64,000 nucleotides of DNA, from positions 2,418,001 through 2,482,000 of the forward strand of contig NZ_JAUSXR010000001.1 in NCBI RefSeq assembly GCF_030816155.1, written 5' to 3'. The position numbers were made by a program, and so were the translations under genes. The DNA is from Arthrobacter woluwensis (GTDB lineage Bacteria > Actinomycetota > Actinomycetes > Actinomycetales > Micrococcaceae). The notes under the pieces were generated by a model. The model searched no databases, was not told the origin of the DNA, and worked only from the letters and a program-made list of their open reading frames with translations. This document shows positions 34,794-43,873 of this stretch, one piece after another (position 1 is the first letter of the stretch; each line of letters begins with the position of its first letter).

Positions 34794-35846
34794 ATGTCAG
34801 GAACCACCAGCGGCATGCCGTTGCCGTCCCGTGTGATCGCGGCGCCCATGGCGGGAGGAACCAGCAGCACCGCTTTCGTGAGTGCCGCGCTGGACGCCGG
34901 AGCCATGGGATTCGTCGCCGCCGGCTACCGGAGTGCCACGGCGCTCGGCGCTCAGCTCAAGGAGGTCGTGGAACGCTCCTCCGCGCTAGGAGGGGCCCCG
35001 TTCGGGGTGAACCTGTTCGTCCCGGACACCGCTCCCGTCGACGCGGAGGCCGTGCTCGGCTATGCCGAGGCCCTGCGTCCCTGGGCAGACCGTCTGGGAG
35101 TCGCGGTGCCCGAGCCGGTCCTCGACGACGATGACGACTACCCCGCCAAGATCCGCCTCCTGCTGGATCACCCGATCCCGGTGGTCAGCTTCACCTTCGG
35201 CCTGCCGTCCGCCGAGGATGCCGAGGCGCTCCAGGCCCGTGGCACACGGCTTTGGGCGACGGTGACCCACCGCGCGGAGGCCGAGGCTGCGCTCGCTCTC
35301 GGCGTCGACGCCCTCGTGGTCCAGCACGAAAGTGCGGGCGGCCATTCGGGTCGCTTCCTCCCGGGCGAACCGCCCGCAACGGACGACGCCGCGGGCCTCG
35401 TCGCCGAGCTGGCCCGGCACATCCCCCTGCCGCTCATCGCCGCCGGCGGCATCATGACGCCCGCCGACGCTCGTGCGGCGTACGACGCCGGAGCCTCCGC
35501 GGTGCAGCTCGGCACCGCGCTGCTGCGGACGCCGGAGTCCGGGGCGCGCCCGCTCCACAAGGACGCCCTGGGCGACCCCCGCTTCGCCGCGACCCGGATG
35601 ACGAGAGCCTTCACGGGACGGCGGGCCCGGGGGCTCGAGAACGCCTTCCTGCGAGAGTACGACGCGCTCGCACCGGAGGCGTACCCCGCCGTTCACCACC
35701 TCACGGCGCCGCTGCGCGCCGAGGCGGCCCGGCAAGGACTCGCGGACGGCGTGAACCTCTGGGCCGGCACCGGCTGGCGGCAGGCCTCCACCGCTCCGCT
35801 GCGCGACGTCCTGGCGCCGTTCCTCGCCGTCGCATCCGAGCGCTGA
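34794..35846 (+). CDS. Nitronate monooxygenase (NMO/2-nitropropane dioxygenase family)
   Basis: A 350-residue FMN TIM-barrel protein. It opens RVIAAPMAGGTSSTAFVSAALDAGAMGFVAAGY and contains VVQHESAGGHSGRF and PLIAAGGIMTPADARAAYDAGASAVQLGTALLRTPES, the FMN-phosphate-binding segment. The family oxidises alkyl nitronates such as propionate-3-nitronate. A strong AGGAGG precedes the ATG. Confidence 0.9.
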   Translation: MSGTTSGMPLPSRVIAAPMAGGTSSTAFVSAALDAGAMGFVAAGYRSATALGAQLKEVVERSSALGGAPFGVNLFVPDTAPVDAEAVLGYAEALRPWADRLGVAVPEPVLDDDDDYPAKIRLLLDHPIPVVSFTFGLPSAEDAEALQARGTRLWATVTHRAEAEAALALGVDALVVQHESAGGHSGRFLPGEPPATDDAAGLVAELARHIPLPLIAAGGIMTPADARAAYDAGASAVQLGTALLRTPESGARPLHKDALGDPRFAATRMTRAFTGRRARGLENAFLREYDALAPEAYPAVHHLTAPLRAEAARQGLADGVNLWAGTGWRQASTAPLRDVLAPFLAVASER

Positions 35847-35908
35847 ACCGGCATTTCGCGAATCGCCGCCCGGCCGTATCATGTAGTGACATTCGAAGCG
35901 GAGGAACA

Positions 35909-36412
35909 ATGGCCGATTCAGCGAAGAATCTTCGCAATCCAGGGGCTACTGGCGAAACCTTGGACGACGTGGACCGGAAAATCATCCGGATTCTTTCGGA
36001 GGACGCCCGCATCTCCAACAAGCAGCTGGCCGAGGACGTGGGCATCGCACCCTCCACGGCGCTGATGCGGACCAGGACGCTCCAGGAACGCGGCATCATC
36101 AAGTCCTTCACCGCCGAACTCAATCTCGCCTCGATCGGCCGCAGCGTCCAAGCGCTGATCGCCGTTCGCCTCCGGGCGCACGACCGCGATCAGATCGATC
36201 AGTTCACCGCACGCGTTCCGCGCCTCCCTGCGGTGCTGTCCACCTTCCACACCTCGGGCTCGGTGGACTACCTCCTGCACATCGCGGTGGCCACCACCGA
36301 GGAACTCCGTGACTGGGTCCTGGACAACCTCGCCACGGACCCGGTGGTCGGGCACACCGAGACCACCCTGGTGTTCGAGCACATGGACGGGAACTCGGGC
36401 CTGCTCGACTGA
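35909..36412 (+). CDS. Lrp/AsnC family regulator 1
   Basis: A 167-residue regulator. The winged helix is at about 19-75 (LDDVDRKIIRILSEDARISNKQLAEDVGIAPSTALMRTRTLQERGIIKSF), followed by a RAM-type effector domain. The ATG at 35909 has GGAGGAAC upstream. The gene is convergent with the MFS exporter; a second Lrp gene lies on that exporter's other side. After its stop, 36428-36472 holds two near-identical 21-bp GC-rich direct repeats. Confidence 0.9.
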   Translation: MADSAKNLRNPGATGETLDDVDRKIIRILSEDARISNKQLAEDVGIAPSTALMRTRTLQERGIIKSFTAELNLASIGRSVQALIAVRLRAHDRDQIDQFTARVPRLPAVLSTFHTSGSVDYLLHIAVATTEELRDWVLDNLATDPVVGHTETTLVFEHMDGNSGLLD

Positions 36413-36515
36413 GGGCGGGCACGGCCGGGGCTCGGGTACGGGCGGAGACGCGGGCTCGGGCACGGGCGGAGCCGTGGACTTCAGGCTCGTGGGCGTTCAC
36501 GCGCCCGTCCGCCCC

Positions 36516-37748
36516 TCACACCCGGCGAGAACCGCGCAGTGAGGCGAGGGCCAGGAGGAACGCCGCTACGGCGGACAGGATCGCGAAGGCGGTGACCGCC
36601 GTCGTCATCCCCCAGACCGCGGCGGCGAGGCCGAGACCGAGCACCGGCACCGCGCTCCCAAGGTAGGTCACCACGTACACCGTGGAGACCATCTGTGCGT
36701 GCTGGGTCGGTGACACGGCCATCGCCGCACGGTTGAACACGGTCCGGAAGGACAGACCCTGGCCGAAGCCGGCGGCCACCGAGGACACCACCAGCAGCCA
36801 GAGTGCGGAGGTATTGCTGGCCCAGGCGGTCAGGAGCATCGAGAGTCCGAGCACCGTGAGTCCCACGGGGACGGTCGCCTTGCCAGAGAATCCCGTGAGC
36901 TGACTCAGGGCCGAGGCGCCGAGGGAGAGGCCCGCCAGGACCCCCACCAGGGGAAGGGAGTTGAGGTGCATCCCCTGGGCGAAGAACCCGGGCGCGAGGG
37001 AGAGCTGGAAGCCGAAGATCGCGAAGCTGAGGAATCCGACCAGCGCAGCGAGCCAGAAGGGTCCGCGGGCCTCTGACGGCACGCCGAGCCGCCGAGGAGC
37101 GAGGGCCCGGTGGTTGAAGCCGTGCTCGGCGCGCATGATGGCGGGTCGGGCCTTGATGAGCCAGAGCGGCACGAGAAGAAGCGCCAGCACCACCATCTGC
37201 ACGACGAACGGCGCGGTGCGGCCACCCGGCAGCAGGGCGAGCAGACCACCGATGGCCGGCCCGGCCGCGACTCCCCCGGAGGACGAGAGCAAGGTGAAGC
37301 GGGAGGCCCATTCCGGGCGGCTCGGCAGCAGTTCCCGCAGGGCCGCGGCGCTGGCTCCCGTGGCGAGCGCGATCGAGATGCCCTGGAGCACCCGCCCGCC
37401 GCACAGCATCAGCAGATTCTGAGCCAGGCCGAACACCGCGGTGCCGGCCAGTCCGACCACCACCGAGACCACCAGTGCGGCACGCCGTCCGATGTGATCG
37501 GACCAGTGGCCCGCGAGCACGAGGGTGGCCACGAGGGCGATCACATAGCTGGAGAAGGCGACCGTGGTGCCGAAGGGTCCCAGGGCCAGCTCGGCCTGCA
37601 GCGAGGGGTAGAGCGGGGTGGCCAGATTGGCTCCGACCAGGAGCACGAAGATGACCACGCCGGACAGCACCAGGCGGGCCGTGGTGGACGCTTCCCAGCC
37701 CCATTCACGGGCGGCCGGGCGCATACGCAGTTCACTGATGACGGTCAT
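36516..37748 (-). CDS. MFS transporter
   Basis: A 410-residue membrane protein with about 12 hydrophobic segments. It has the MFS motif A-like sequence GHWSDHIGRRAALV after the second helix and a related AGLSLGASALSQLTGFSGKATVPVGL in the second half. Size and topology suggest a drug/metabolite exporter. It is divergent from an Lrp/AsnC gene whose upstream region holds repeated TGCGCA boxes, so it is probably controlled by that regulator. The substrate is unknown. Confidence 0.87.
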   Translation of the reverse strand: MTVISELRMRPAAREWGWEASTTARLVLSGVVIFVLLVGANLATPLYPSLQAELALGPFGTTVAFSSYVIALVATLVLAGHWSDHIGRRAALVVSVVVGLAGTAVFGLAQNLLMLCGGRVLQGISIALATGASAAALRELLPSRPEWASRFTLLSSSGGVAAGPAIGGLLALLPGGRTAPFVVQMVVLALLLVPLWLIKARPAIMRAEHGFNHRALAPRRLGVPSEARGPFWLAALVGFLSFAIFGFQLSLAPGFFAQGMHLNSLPLVGVLAGLSLGASALSQLTGFSGKATVPVGLTVLGLSMLLTAWASNTSALWLLVVSSVAAGFGQGLSFRTVFNRAAMAVSPTQHAQMVSTVYVVTYLGSAVPVLGLGLAAAVWGMTTAVTAFAILSAVAAFLLALASLRGSRRV

Positions 37749-37856
37749 CGGGATCTTCCTCGCGGCTGTGGACGGTGGGTGTGCCGTCGCGAAGCTCTCA
37801 GGCCCTGGGTTGAGGCCTGTTCAGATCATGAGGCATTCACGTACTATCGATCAGTA

Positions 37857-37918
37857 TGCGCAGAGAAAATTGCGCAAAACATTCAACAGATTCGCCGTCT
37901 CTTGAGCTGGAGTGCGCA
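37857..37918. promoter_or_regulatory. Three TGCGCA boxes before the second Lrp gene
   Basis: The palindromic hexamer TGCGCA occurs at 37857-37862, 37871-37876 and 37913-37918, between the divergent MFS and Lrp genes. The middle copy extends to TTGCGCAA. Multiple spaced boxes suit the multimeric binding of Lrp proteins. That this Lrp binds them is inferred. Confidence 0.45.
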
Positions 37919-37919
37919 A

Positions 37920-38435
37920 TTGAACAATCTCGATGCCACCGATCTGAAGATCCTGCTGGAACTCGTCCGGGAGCCACGGATCCAGGTCAGCGAACTCAGT
38001 GAGGTCCTGGGCATCGCCCGCAACACCGCGCAGGCTCGGCTGCGCCGCCTGCAGCGCTCCGGCGTCCTGACCGGAGGCGGCCGGGAGATCGACCTCGAAG
38101 CGGTGGGGTACGACGTCGTCGCGTTCGTCACGATCGAGGTGACCCACCGCGAACTGGACTCCGTCATCGCCGCCCTCAGGCTCATCCCGCAGGTGCTGGA
38201 AGTCCACGAGATCTCGGGTCGTGGCGATCTCTGGGTCCGGCTCACCGCCACGGACACCCATCAGCTCCAGTCCGCGCTCCGTCAGGTGGTCCGCATCAAG
38301 GGCGTGATCAGGACTGAGACCGTGCTGGCCCTCCACACCCACATCGCCTACCGCACCGAACCGCTGCTCAGCCGGGCCCTGGATGTGCAGGAGAATGCCC
38401 GCGCAGCGCGCGCCCAGGCCTCCGCTCATCCATAA
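37920..38435 (+). CDS. Lrp/AsnC family regulator 2
   Basis: A 171-residue regulator. The winged helix is at about 4-60 (LDATDLKILLELVREPRIQVSELSEVLGIARNTAQARLRRLQRSGVL). The effector domain ends with RTETVLALHTHIAYRTEPLL. I chose the TTG at 37920 because GGAG sits seven bases upstream and the family core begins there; no ATG or GTG fits. It is divergent from the MFS exporter. A frameshifted corA follows seven bases later on the same strand. Confidence 0.85.
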   Translation: MNNLDATDLKILLELVREPRIQVSELSEVLGIARNTAQARLRRLQRSGVLTGGGREIDLEAVGYDVVAFVTIEVTHRELDSVIAALRLIPQVLEVHEISGRGDLWVRLTATDTHQLQSALRQVVRIKGVIRTETVLALHTHIAYRTEPLLSRALDVQENARAARAQASAHP

Positions 38436-38442
38436 TGAAGCC

Positions 38443-39440
38443 GTGACGATCATCGACAACGCCGTCTACGTGGACGGCCGCCGGATTCTCGAACCTCAGT
38501 CCGTGCTGCAGACCAGCGAGTGCATGGAGGAGACCGGCGGGATGGCCTGGCTCGGCCTGTACCGCCCGAGCCAGGAGGACATGAAGGACATCGCGGTGGA
38601 GTTCGGCCTCCACCCCCTGGCCGTCGAGGACGCCGTCACCGCGCATCAGCGCCCCAAGCTGGAACGGTACGACTCAACCCTCTTCACCGTGCTCCGCCCG
38701 GCACGCTACATCGACTCCACGGAGACCGTGGAGTTCGGCGAGCTCCACATCTTCACCGGCCCGGACTTCGTGGTGACCATCCGTCACGCCGAGACCCAGG
38801 GCGTCGCGGCCGTGCGCAAACGGCTGGAAGACAATCCCGAGCTGCTCAGCATGGGCCCGGAGGCCGTGCTGTACGCGCTGCTGGACAAGGTGGTGGACGA
38901 CTACTCCCCCGTGGTCGCCGGTCTGGAGAACGACATCGATGAGATCGAGGACCAGTTGTTCGCGGGTGACTCCACGGTCTCCCGCGGCGCATCTACGAGC
39001 TCACCCGTGAGGTGATCCAGTTCCAGCGGGCCATCCAGCCGCTCCCGGACATGGTCGAGGTGCTGGAACGGGGCTTCACGAAATACCAGGTCAACGTCGA
39101 ACTGCAGCGCAATCTCCGGGACGTCCGCGACCACGTCGCATCCGTGATCGCCCGAGTGAACTCCTTCCGCGAAATCCTCCAGAACGCCCTCACCCTGGAC
39201 GGCACCCTGACGGCCAACCGGATGAACGAGGTGACCCTCGCCCAGAACGAGCAGGTCAAGAAGATCTCCGGCTGGGCAGCGATCTTCTTCGCCCCGTCCA
39301 TCGTGGCCGGGATCTACGGCATGAATTTTCACGACATGCCGGAACTCGAGTGGCCTTTCGGCTATCCGCTCGCCGTGTGCATGATGGTCGCCCTCGCCGC
39401 GCTGCTGTATCTGATCTTCAAGAAGAAGGGCTGGATGTAG
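38443..39440 (+). pseudogene. corA: CorA magnesium/cobalt transporter, frameshifted
   Basis: Two frames together encode a complete CorA. The first (from GTG 38443) covers the cytoplasmic domain to DQLFAGDSTVSR. The second continues IYELTREVIQFQRAIQPL through the stalk helix and the two C-terminal membrane helices, with the selectivity motif YGMNF intact. The break is at about 38983-38988 in a CCCGCGGCGC run. It fits either loss of one base or gain of a CG dinucleotide; the latter restores SRRIYEL. As read, the protein stops at 39013-39015, before the membrane helices. A recent mutation or sequencing error is equally possible. CATAAT ends six bases before the GTG. Confidence 0.85.
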
Positions 39441-39448
39441 GGAGCACC

Positions 39449-42055
39449 ATGAGCATCGACGCCGAATTCCTCACCTTCGTCCGTGTCCTGTCCGACGGCG
39501 GTGACGACGAGCAGGCCGTCGAGCTGCTCAGCGCCGCCCTCGCGGATGCCGCGCCGGCCCGGACCGAACCGGAGGCGGTCGCCCTGGCCGAGGCCGTGGG
39601 CCTCCTCCTCCGGCTGAGAACCACCCCCGAGACCTATCCGTTGGCCACTGAACACCTCCTGCGGCTCGGCGAGCTGACCGCCAGCGTGCCCACCCCCGCG
39701 GTCCGGGAAGCGTGTGCTCTCGCGGAGCTGGAGGCCATCGAGTGGATCCACGGTGCAGATCCCGACGCGATCGTGCTCGTGGACGTGCTGCGCGCCGCAG
39801 AGGCGTACGCCGCGCGGTACTCCGATCCCACGGAACCGCTGGTCATCCGGCGCGCCCGTGCCGAGGCCCTGCTGACCGCCGGCCTGCTCGTGCGGCACCT
39901 CGGCCGGCCGGGGAATGACGTGGCACGCGCCTTCGAACACCTGGCCCTGTCCCTGACCGGCGAGGACGATCCGCGCCTCCGGACCGTCCGCCTCCACGCT
40001 CTGTACGAGGCGTCGAAAACCCGGCTGAACCTCGACGACGGCCGGGCCGAGAGCCTCGAGCTGCTGCAGCGCGTGATCGAAGAGGCGCAAGGCCTCCCCG
40101 ACGCACGACCCCTCCTTCACCGTGCCGCGCTGCTGCTTCTGGACGCCGAGGACGACGATCCGGCATCCGCACGCTCCAGGGCCGACGCCGCGCTCGCCCT
40201 GCCTCTGACAGAGGAAACACGGCGCGGATTCGCACAGCACCGCGCCTTCCTGGAGGAGGTGCTCCTCCGCGTCCCCGAGGAGCACCAGGAAAACGAGGCT
40301 GAAGCCCGTCACCGAGCTCTCATCGACCGGTTCGGCGCGCATCCCGACGACGAACTCCGGGACGGCCTGCTGTGGGCCCTCCTGCTCCGCTACGGCCGGC
40401 AGGGCGAGCAGTCATCCCGCACGGCCACGGCCCTCCGGGTTCTGGGTCACGCGGACGCCGCATTCGCCGGGGACCACAGCACGGTGACCGTCGCCGCCCG
40501 GCTGCGGCTGGCGGCCCGGGTGGCGGAAGCGACCGCCGCGCTCGGGGACCCGGTGCGCGCCGTCGCGCTCTCTGAAGACCTGGCACGGCGCTTCCCCGGC
40601 GCCGAGAGGGATCCCGAACTGCGGGTGCCGTTCGCGCTCGCCGAGCTGGAACGGGCCCTCCGTCTGGACGATGTGGGCCGGCGCGAGGAGGCGCGGGCAC
40701 TCCTGGCCTCGATCCCGGGGCGCTTCGCCAACGCGGAGGGCCTGCCGGATGCCTCGGGCGTCATCGCTCAGGCCCTGTACTGGCAGGGACGGCAGCTCCG
40801 CGAAGCAGGGCACCTGGCCGAGTCCCGTGCCGTCATCGAAGAGCTCCTCGGGCGGTTCGCCACAGCGGAAGACCCCCGGCAGAGGGCCCAGGCCGCGAAC
40901 TCCCTCTTCTCGCTCTGGCAGTCCCCGGACGTGTCGCCGGAGGAACAGGAAGCCGCACGGGCACGCTTCGGTGTCCTGTTCGGACAGGACGAGGATCCTC
41001 ACATCCGCGGGCTCGACGCCCGTCGGCTCCTCCTCCAGGCCACGGACGAGGCGGAGCGCGGCCGGAAGGACACCGCTGTCGCGCTTCTGAACTCGCTCGT
41101 CGCACGGCACGGCGAAAGCAGCGAGGCTGACGTCCAGGACACCGTGCGCCTCGCCCGCGAGAATCTGGGCATCCTCAGCGTGCCGGCCGTGGCGCAGTCG
41201 GACAGCGCGTCCGGCGCCCGCTACCGCGATCTGCGGGCACGCCTCGACGAAGCGGACCGGGCGGTCAAGAGCGGCCACCTCGCGCACGCCGAGGCGGTGC
41301 TGCGCTCCATCACCGACGACGCCGGCGCCCGCCCCACCGACCAGGCGACCGTCCTGCTGGTGCTGGCCGCGCTCGACGGCCTGGGTGGGATCCTCGAGGA
41401 TGCGGGGCGCTGGGAGGAGCTCTCCCTCGTGGCGGGTCGCGCCGCGCCACCGCGCCCGGACCTCGACACGCGCGCCGCCCGCATCAACGCGCGGGCGCAC
41501 CTCCGCCTCGCCCGGGCGCAGGCCCAGCTCGGCGATCCGGCCTCGGCCCTGAACGTCTACGACGCCCTCGACCGCTTCGCCGACGGCTCACAGGACGGGG
41601 ACATCGTCAGCGCGCGCGAGACGGCGCTCTACAACCGCGCCGTGCTGCTCGACGACCTGGGGGACGTCCACGCCGCGCTGGCGGCCTACGACCGCCTCCT
41701 CTGGGTTCAGCAGGCGTCGGTGCCGTCCCCTGAACGCCGGCTCCGAGCGGTGAAGGCCCTTCGCAACAAGAGCCTGCTGCTGGACCGGCTCGCCCTGTTC
41801 GCGGACTCCGCCACGGCGCACCGGCAGGTCCTGGACATCGCGGGCACCGCCCCGGAGCCCGCCGTTCTGCAGCGTGCACGGTCCTCCGCCTTCGCGCTGG
41901 CCACTTGCTTCGCGCACCTCGGCGACCACCGCTCCGCCGCCGACACCTACGCCTGGATCCGCACGGCGCATCACTTCGGCTTCAGCCCGGAGGAGCTCCG
42001 CGAGGCCGCGGGCCTCCTCAAGCTCGCGCAGAAGGCCGCCAAACGGCAGCGGTGA
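39449..42055 (+). CDS. Large TPR-like repeat protein of unknown function
   Basis: An 868-residue Ala/Leu/Arg-rich, all-helical, cytosolic protein. Helix pairs recur throughout (for example ALYWQGRQLREAGHLAESRAVIEELLGRF and ARINARAHLRLARAQAQLGDPASALNVYDALDRF), consistent with about ten or more degenerate tetratricopeptide-type repeats. There is no catalytic domain, signal or membrane segment. The ATG at 39449 has GGAG just upstream. It is eight bases after corA on the same strand, so probably in that operon. I cannot assign a function; scaffolding is the usual role of such repeats. Confidence 0.75.
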   Translation: MSIDAEFLTFVRVLSDGGDDEQAVELLSAALADAAPARTEPEAVALAEAVGLLLRLRTTPETYPLATEHLLRLGELTASVPTPAVREACALAELEAIEWIHGADPDAIVLVDVLRAAEAYAARYSDPTEPLVIRRARAEALLTAGLLVRHLGRPGNDVARAFEHLALSLTGEDDPRLRTVRLHALYEASKTRLNLDDGRAESLELLQRVIEEAQGLPDARPLLHRAALLLLDAEDDDPASARSRADAALALPLTEETRRGFAQHRAFLEEVLLRVPEEHQENEAEARHRALIDRFGAHPDDELRDGLLWALLLRYGRQGEQSSRTATALRVLGHADAAFAGDHSTVTVAARLRLAARVAEATAALGDPVRAVALSEDLARRFPGAERDPELRVPFALAELERALRLDDVGRREEARALLASIPGRFANAEGLPDASGVIAQALYWQGRQLREAGHLAESRAVIEELLGRFATAEDPRQRAQAANSLFSLWQSPDVSPEEQEAARARFGVLFGQDEDPHIRGLDARRLLLQATDEAERGRKDTAVALLNSLVARHGESSEADVQDTVRLARENLGILSVPAVAQSDSASGARYRDLRARLDEADRAVKSGHLAHAEAVLRSITDDAGARPTDQATVLLVLAALDGLGGILEDAGRWEELSLVAGRAAPPRPDLDTRAARINARAHLRLARAQAQLGDPASALNVYDALDRFADGSQDGDIVSARETALYNRAVLLDDLGDVHAALAAYDRLLWVQQASVPSPERRLRAVKALRNKSLLLDRLALFADSATAHRQVLDIAGTAPEPAVLQRARSSAFALATCFAHLGDHRSAADTYAWIRTAHHFGFSPEELREAAGLLKLAQKAAKRQR

Positions 42056-42246
42056 CCTCGCGGGGCGGCTAGCGGCGGCGCAGCGGCGGCACACGGAGCC
42101 CGTTCTCAGCGTCATTCCACAACACAGGCGGTCCTTTCCCGCCCACTTGAACCGCACTATCCTGAGCGGATTCACTCGCGCCGGATAGGTCTGCCACGGG
42201 CTGCGTGAAGTTTTGGCAGACACTCTCGCATCGAAAGGACCGGCTC

Positions 42247-43668
42247 ATGACACACACCGCATTCTTCGAGACTGCTGAAGTCTCGGCCACTCAGTACTCT
42301 GACTTGGTCGTGGCGGGCGATTGGACCGCTGCGATTGAGAAGTGTATTGAAGTGCTCCCCGCGAAGAGCGACATAGAGGGCCAGTCCGGCGGCACGGTAC
42401 GGCTTCCTTCTGGTCTGCTCAAGGTGTCGAAAAAAATTACTGTGAACAAGGCCATCGTGATCGAGGGGGCCGGGCCAGCCTCGACGCTTATTGTTCCCGA
42501 CACCGGTTTCACCGACGACGTGATATTCGATTTTGTGCACGATCCGAACCTCATGCTGGCGCCAGGAGCAGGCGTGAAGAACCTGCTCATCAACATGCAG
42601 AACAAACCTGCAGTGGCCATCCGCGGAGCCGGTCTCTACGACAACATCCTGTTCGAAAACGTTCGAGTGGTCGACGTGAATGGCACGGTAAACGCCTTTC
42701 GTTTCATCCCCAGCGACGGCAGCCTGAAGATCAGCCAGACCATGACTTTCGTGAACGTCTACGCTCGTTCACACGACGGCTTGGGTACAGAACCCCTCTA
42801 CTACTTCAATCAATGCCAAGAAGTCGTATTGGAGAACACAAAGGCCATCGGCTCCTACGGCGGCGGCACCGTCATTGGAAGACGTCCAGGCTTTCAGATC
42901 GTGGACTCCAGGGGATTCGTCTTCATCGGGTGCTCGGTCGCCTTCTGCAAGGACGCATTCGACCTCAGAGCCAACAGCAGGGACGTCAATGGAATCTTCC
43001 TCTACGGAACCACCGTCGAATCCTGTGAGACCTGGCTCTACGCACGAGGCCTCCTGACCAACAAGGTCCGTGAGCTGAACGTTTCACGCGTCCGGCTCGA
43101 GGGCGGAGGAGGAGGCTGCGACATCGACAATGTCGTGCGTGCGTCCATCGACTACCAACCGGTGACCGCAGGTCCTGACGTCACCAATTTCTCCGGCCCC
43201 CAGACTGAATGCATCTTCATCTCGCCCAACGAACTGATCCCAAACTTAGGCAATCCGGCCGAGTTCACGAACGATTCGTCCTACGCCGCCGGTCGCCTCA
43301 TGCCGGAAAACGGAACCACCGCCGTCATCGCAAACTTCGTTCTGCCAACGCATTGGTCAAGCTATAGCGTCATCCTCGTCTGGACGCCCACGCAGAGTAA
43401 GAGCGGGCAACAGGTGAAACTCGGCATTCACCACGGCCCCATGATCGCAGAAGGGAGTCAGACTATCGCTGGCTCTGTCAGCGGAACCTATACCAGGCAA
43501 GCGCCAGAGACCGCCTTCACCCAGACGCGAACGGTACTCGCGTCTGGCATCCCGGCAGCGGCGACCACGATGCGAGGAACTCGCATCACAAGATTCGGTG
43601 ATGACTCTGCCGACACGCTTCAATCACCTGTCGTGTTTCAAGGGATCATCATCCAGCGGAACTCATGA
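42247..43668 (+). CDS. Right-handed beta-helix protein, pectate lyase-like, possibly acquired
   Basis: A 473-residue protein. After a short N-terminus, residues about 55-330 look like a pectate-lyase-3/tailspike beta-helix (GGTVRLPSGLLKVSKKITVNKAIVIEGAGPASTLIV, then repeated short strands such as ILFENVRVVDVNG and VVLENTKAIGSYGGG). The last 110 residues are a separate beta domain. There is no Sec signal peptide, unlike secreted polysaccharide lyases; this resembles phage tailspike-type proteins. AAAGGA precedes ATG 42247. G+C is visibly lower than in neighbours and the gene sits beside a tRNA, hinting at horizontal acquisition. No phage genes are adjacent. Confidence 0.65.
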   Translation: MTHTAFFETAEVSATQYSDLVVAGDWTAAIEKCIEVLPAKSDIEGQSGGTVRLPSGLLKVSKKITVNKAIVIEGAGPASTLIVPDTGFTDDVIFDFVHDPNLMLAPGAGVKNLLINMQNKPAVAIRGAGLYDNILFENVRVVDVNGTVNAFRFIPSDGSLKISQTMTFVNVYARSHDGLGTEPLYYFNQCQEVVLENTKAIGSYGGGTVIGRRPGFQIVDSRGFVFIGCSVAFCKDAFDLRANSRDVNGIFLYGTTVESCETWLYARGLLTNKVRELNVSRVRLEGGGGGCDIDNVVRASIDYQPVTAGPDVTNFSGPQTECIFISPNELIPNLGNPAEFTNDSSYAAGRLMPENGTTAVIANFVLPTHWSSYSVILVWTPTQSKSGQQVKLGIHHGPMIAEGSQTIAGSVSGTYTRQAPETAFTQTRTVLASGIPAAATTMRGTRITRFGDDSADTLQSPVVFQGIIIQRNS

Positions 43669-43691
43669 GCCAGAACTCGCACTCAACGGAA

Positions 43692-43719
43692 AAGGCCCCT
43701 CCTGAGCAGGAGGGGCCTT
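43692..43719. terminator. Bidirectional terminator between beta-helix gene and tRNA-Ala
   Basis: Arms AAGGCCCCTCCT and AGGAGGGGCCTT form a 12-bp perfect stem with a GAGC loop. It lies downstream of both convergent genes. Confidence 0.8.
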
Positions 43720-43730
43720 CGGTGAAACTG

Positions 43731-43803
43731 TGGAGCTAAGGAGATTCGAACTCCTGACCTCTTCGATGCGAACGAAGCGCTCTACCAACTGAGCTATAGC
43801 CCC
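43731..43803 (-). tRNA. tRNA-Ala (anticodon CGC)
   Basis: The 73-base minus-strand sequence folds as a cloverleaf. The acceptor stem GGGGCTA pairs with TAGCTCC (one G-U) with discriminator A. The D arm contains AGCTCAGTTGGTAGAGC, the anticodon stem CTTCG/CGAAG encloses TTCGCAT, and the T arm contains GTTCGAATC. Anticodon CGC reads the alanine codon GCG, common in this genome. The 3' CCA is not encoded. Confidence 0.95.
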
Positions 43804-43873
43804 GGACCCGCTCTCGCGGGAACCAACTGGATCAGACTACAAAGAAACAGCCGCAAGTTCAAAAACGCGAGGC

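Noticed and set aside
36428..36472. Two near-identical 21-bp GC-rich direct repeats
   Set aside because: Short, intergenic and low in complexity; no sign of function beyond slippage.
43731..43803. tRNA-Ala as attachment site for the beta-helix gene
   Set aside because: I found no second copy of the tRNA 3' end in the flanking sequence and no integrase gene.
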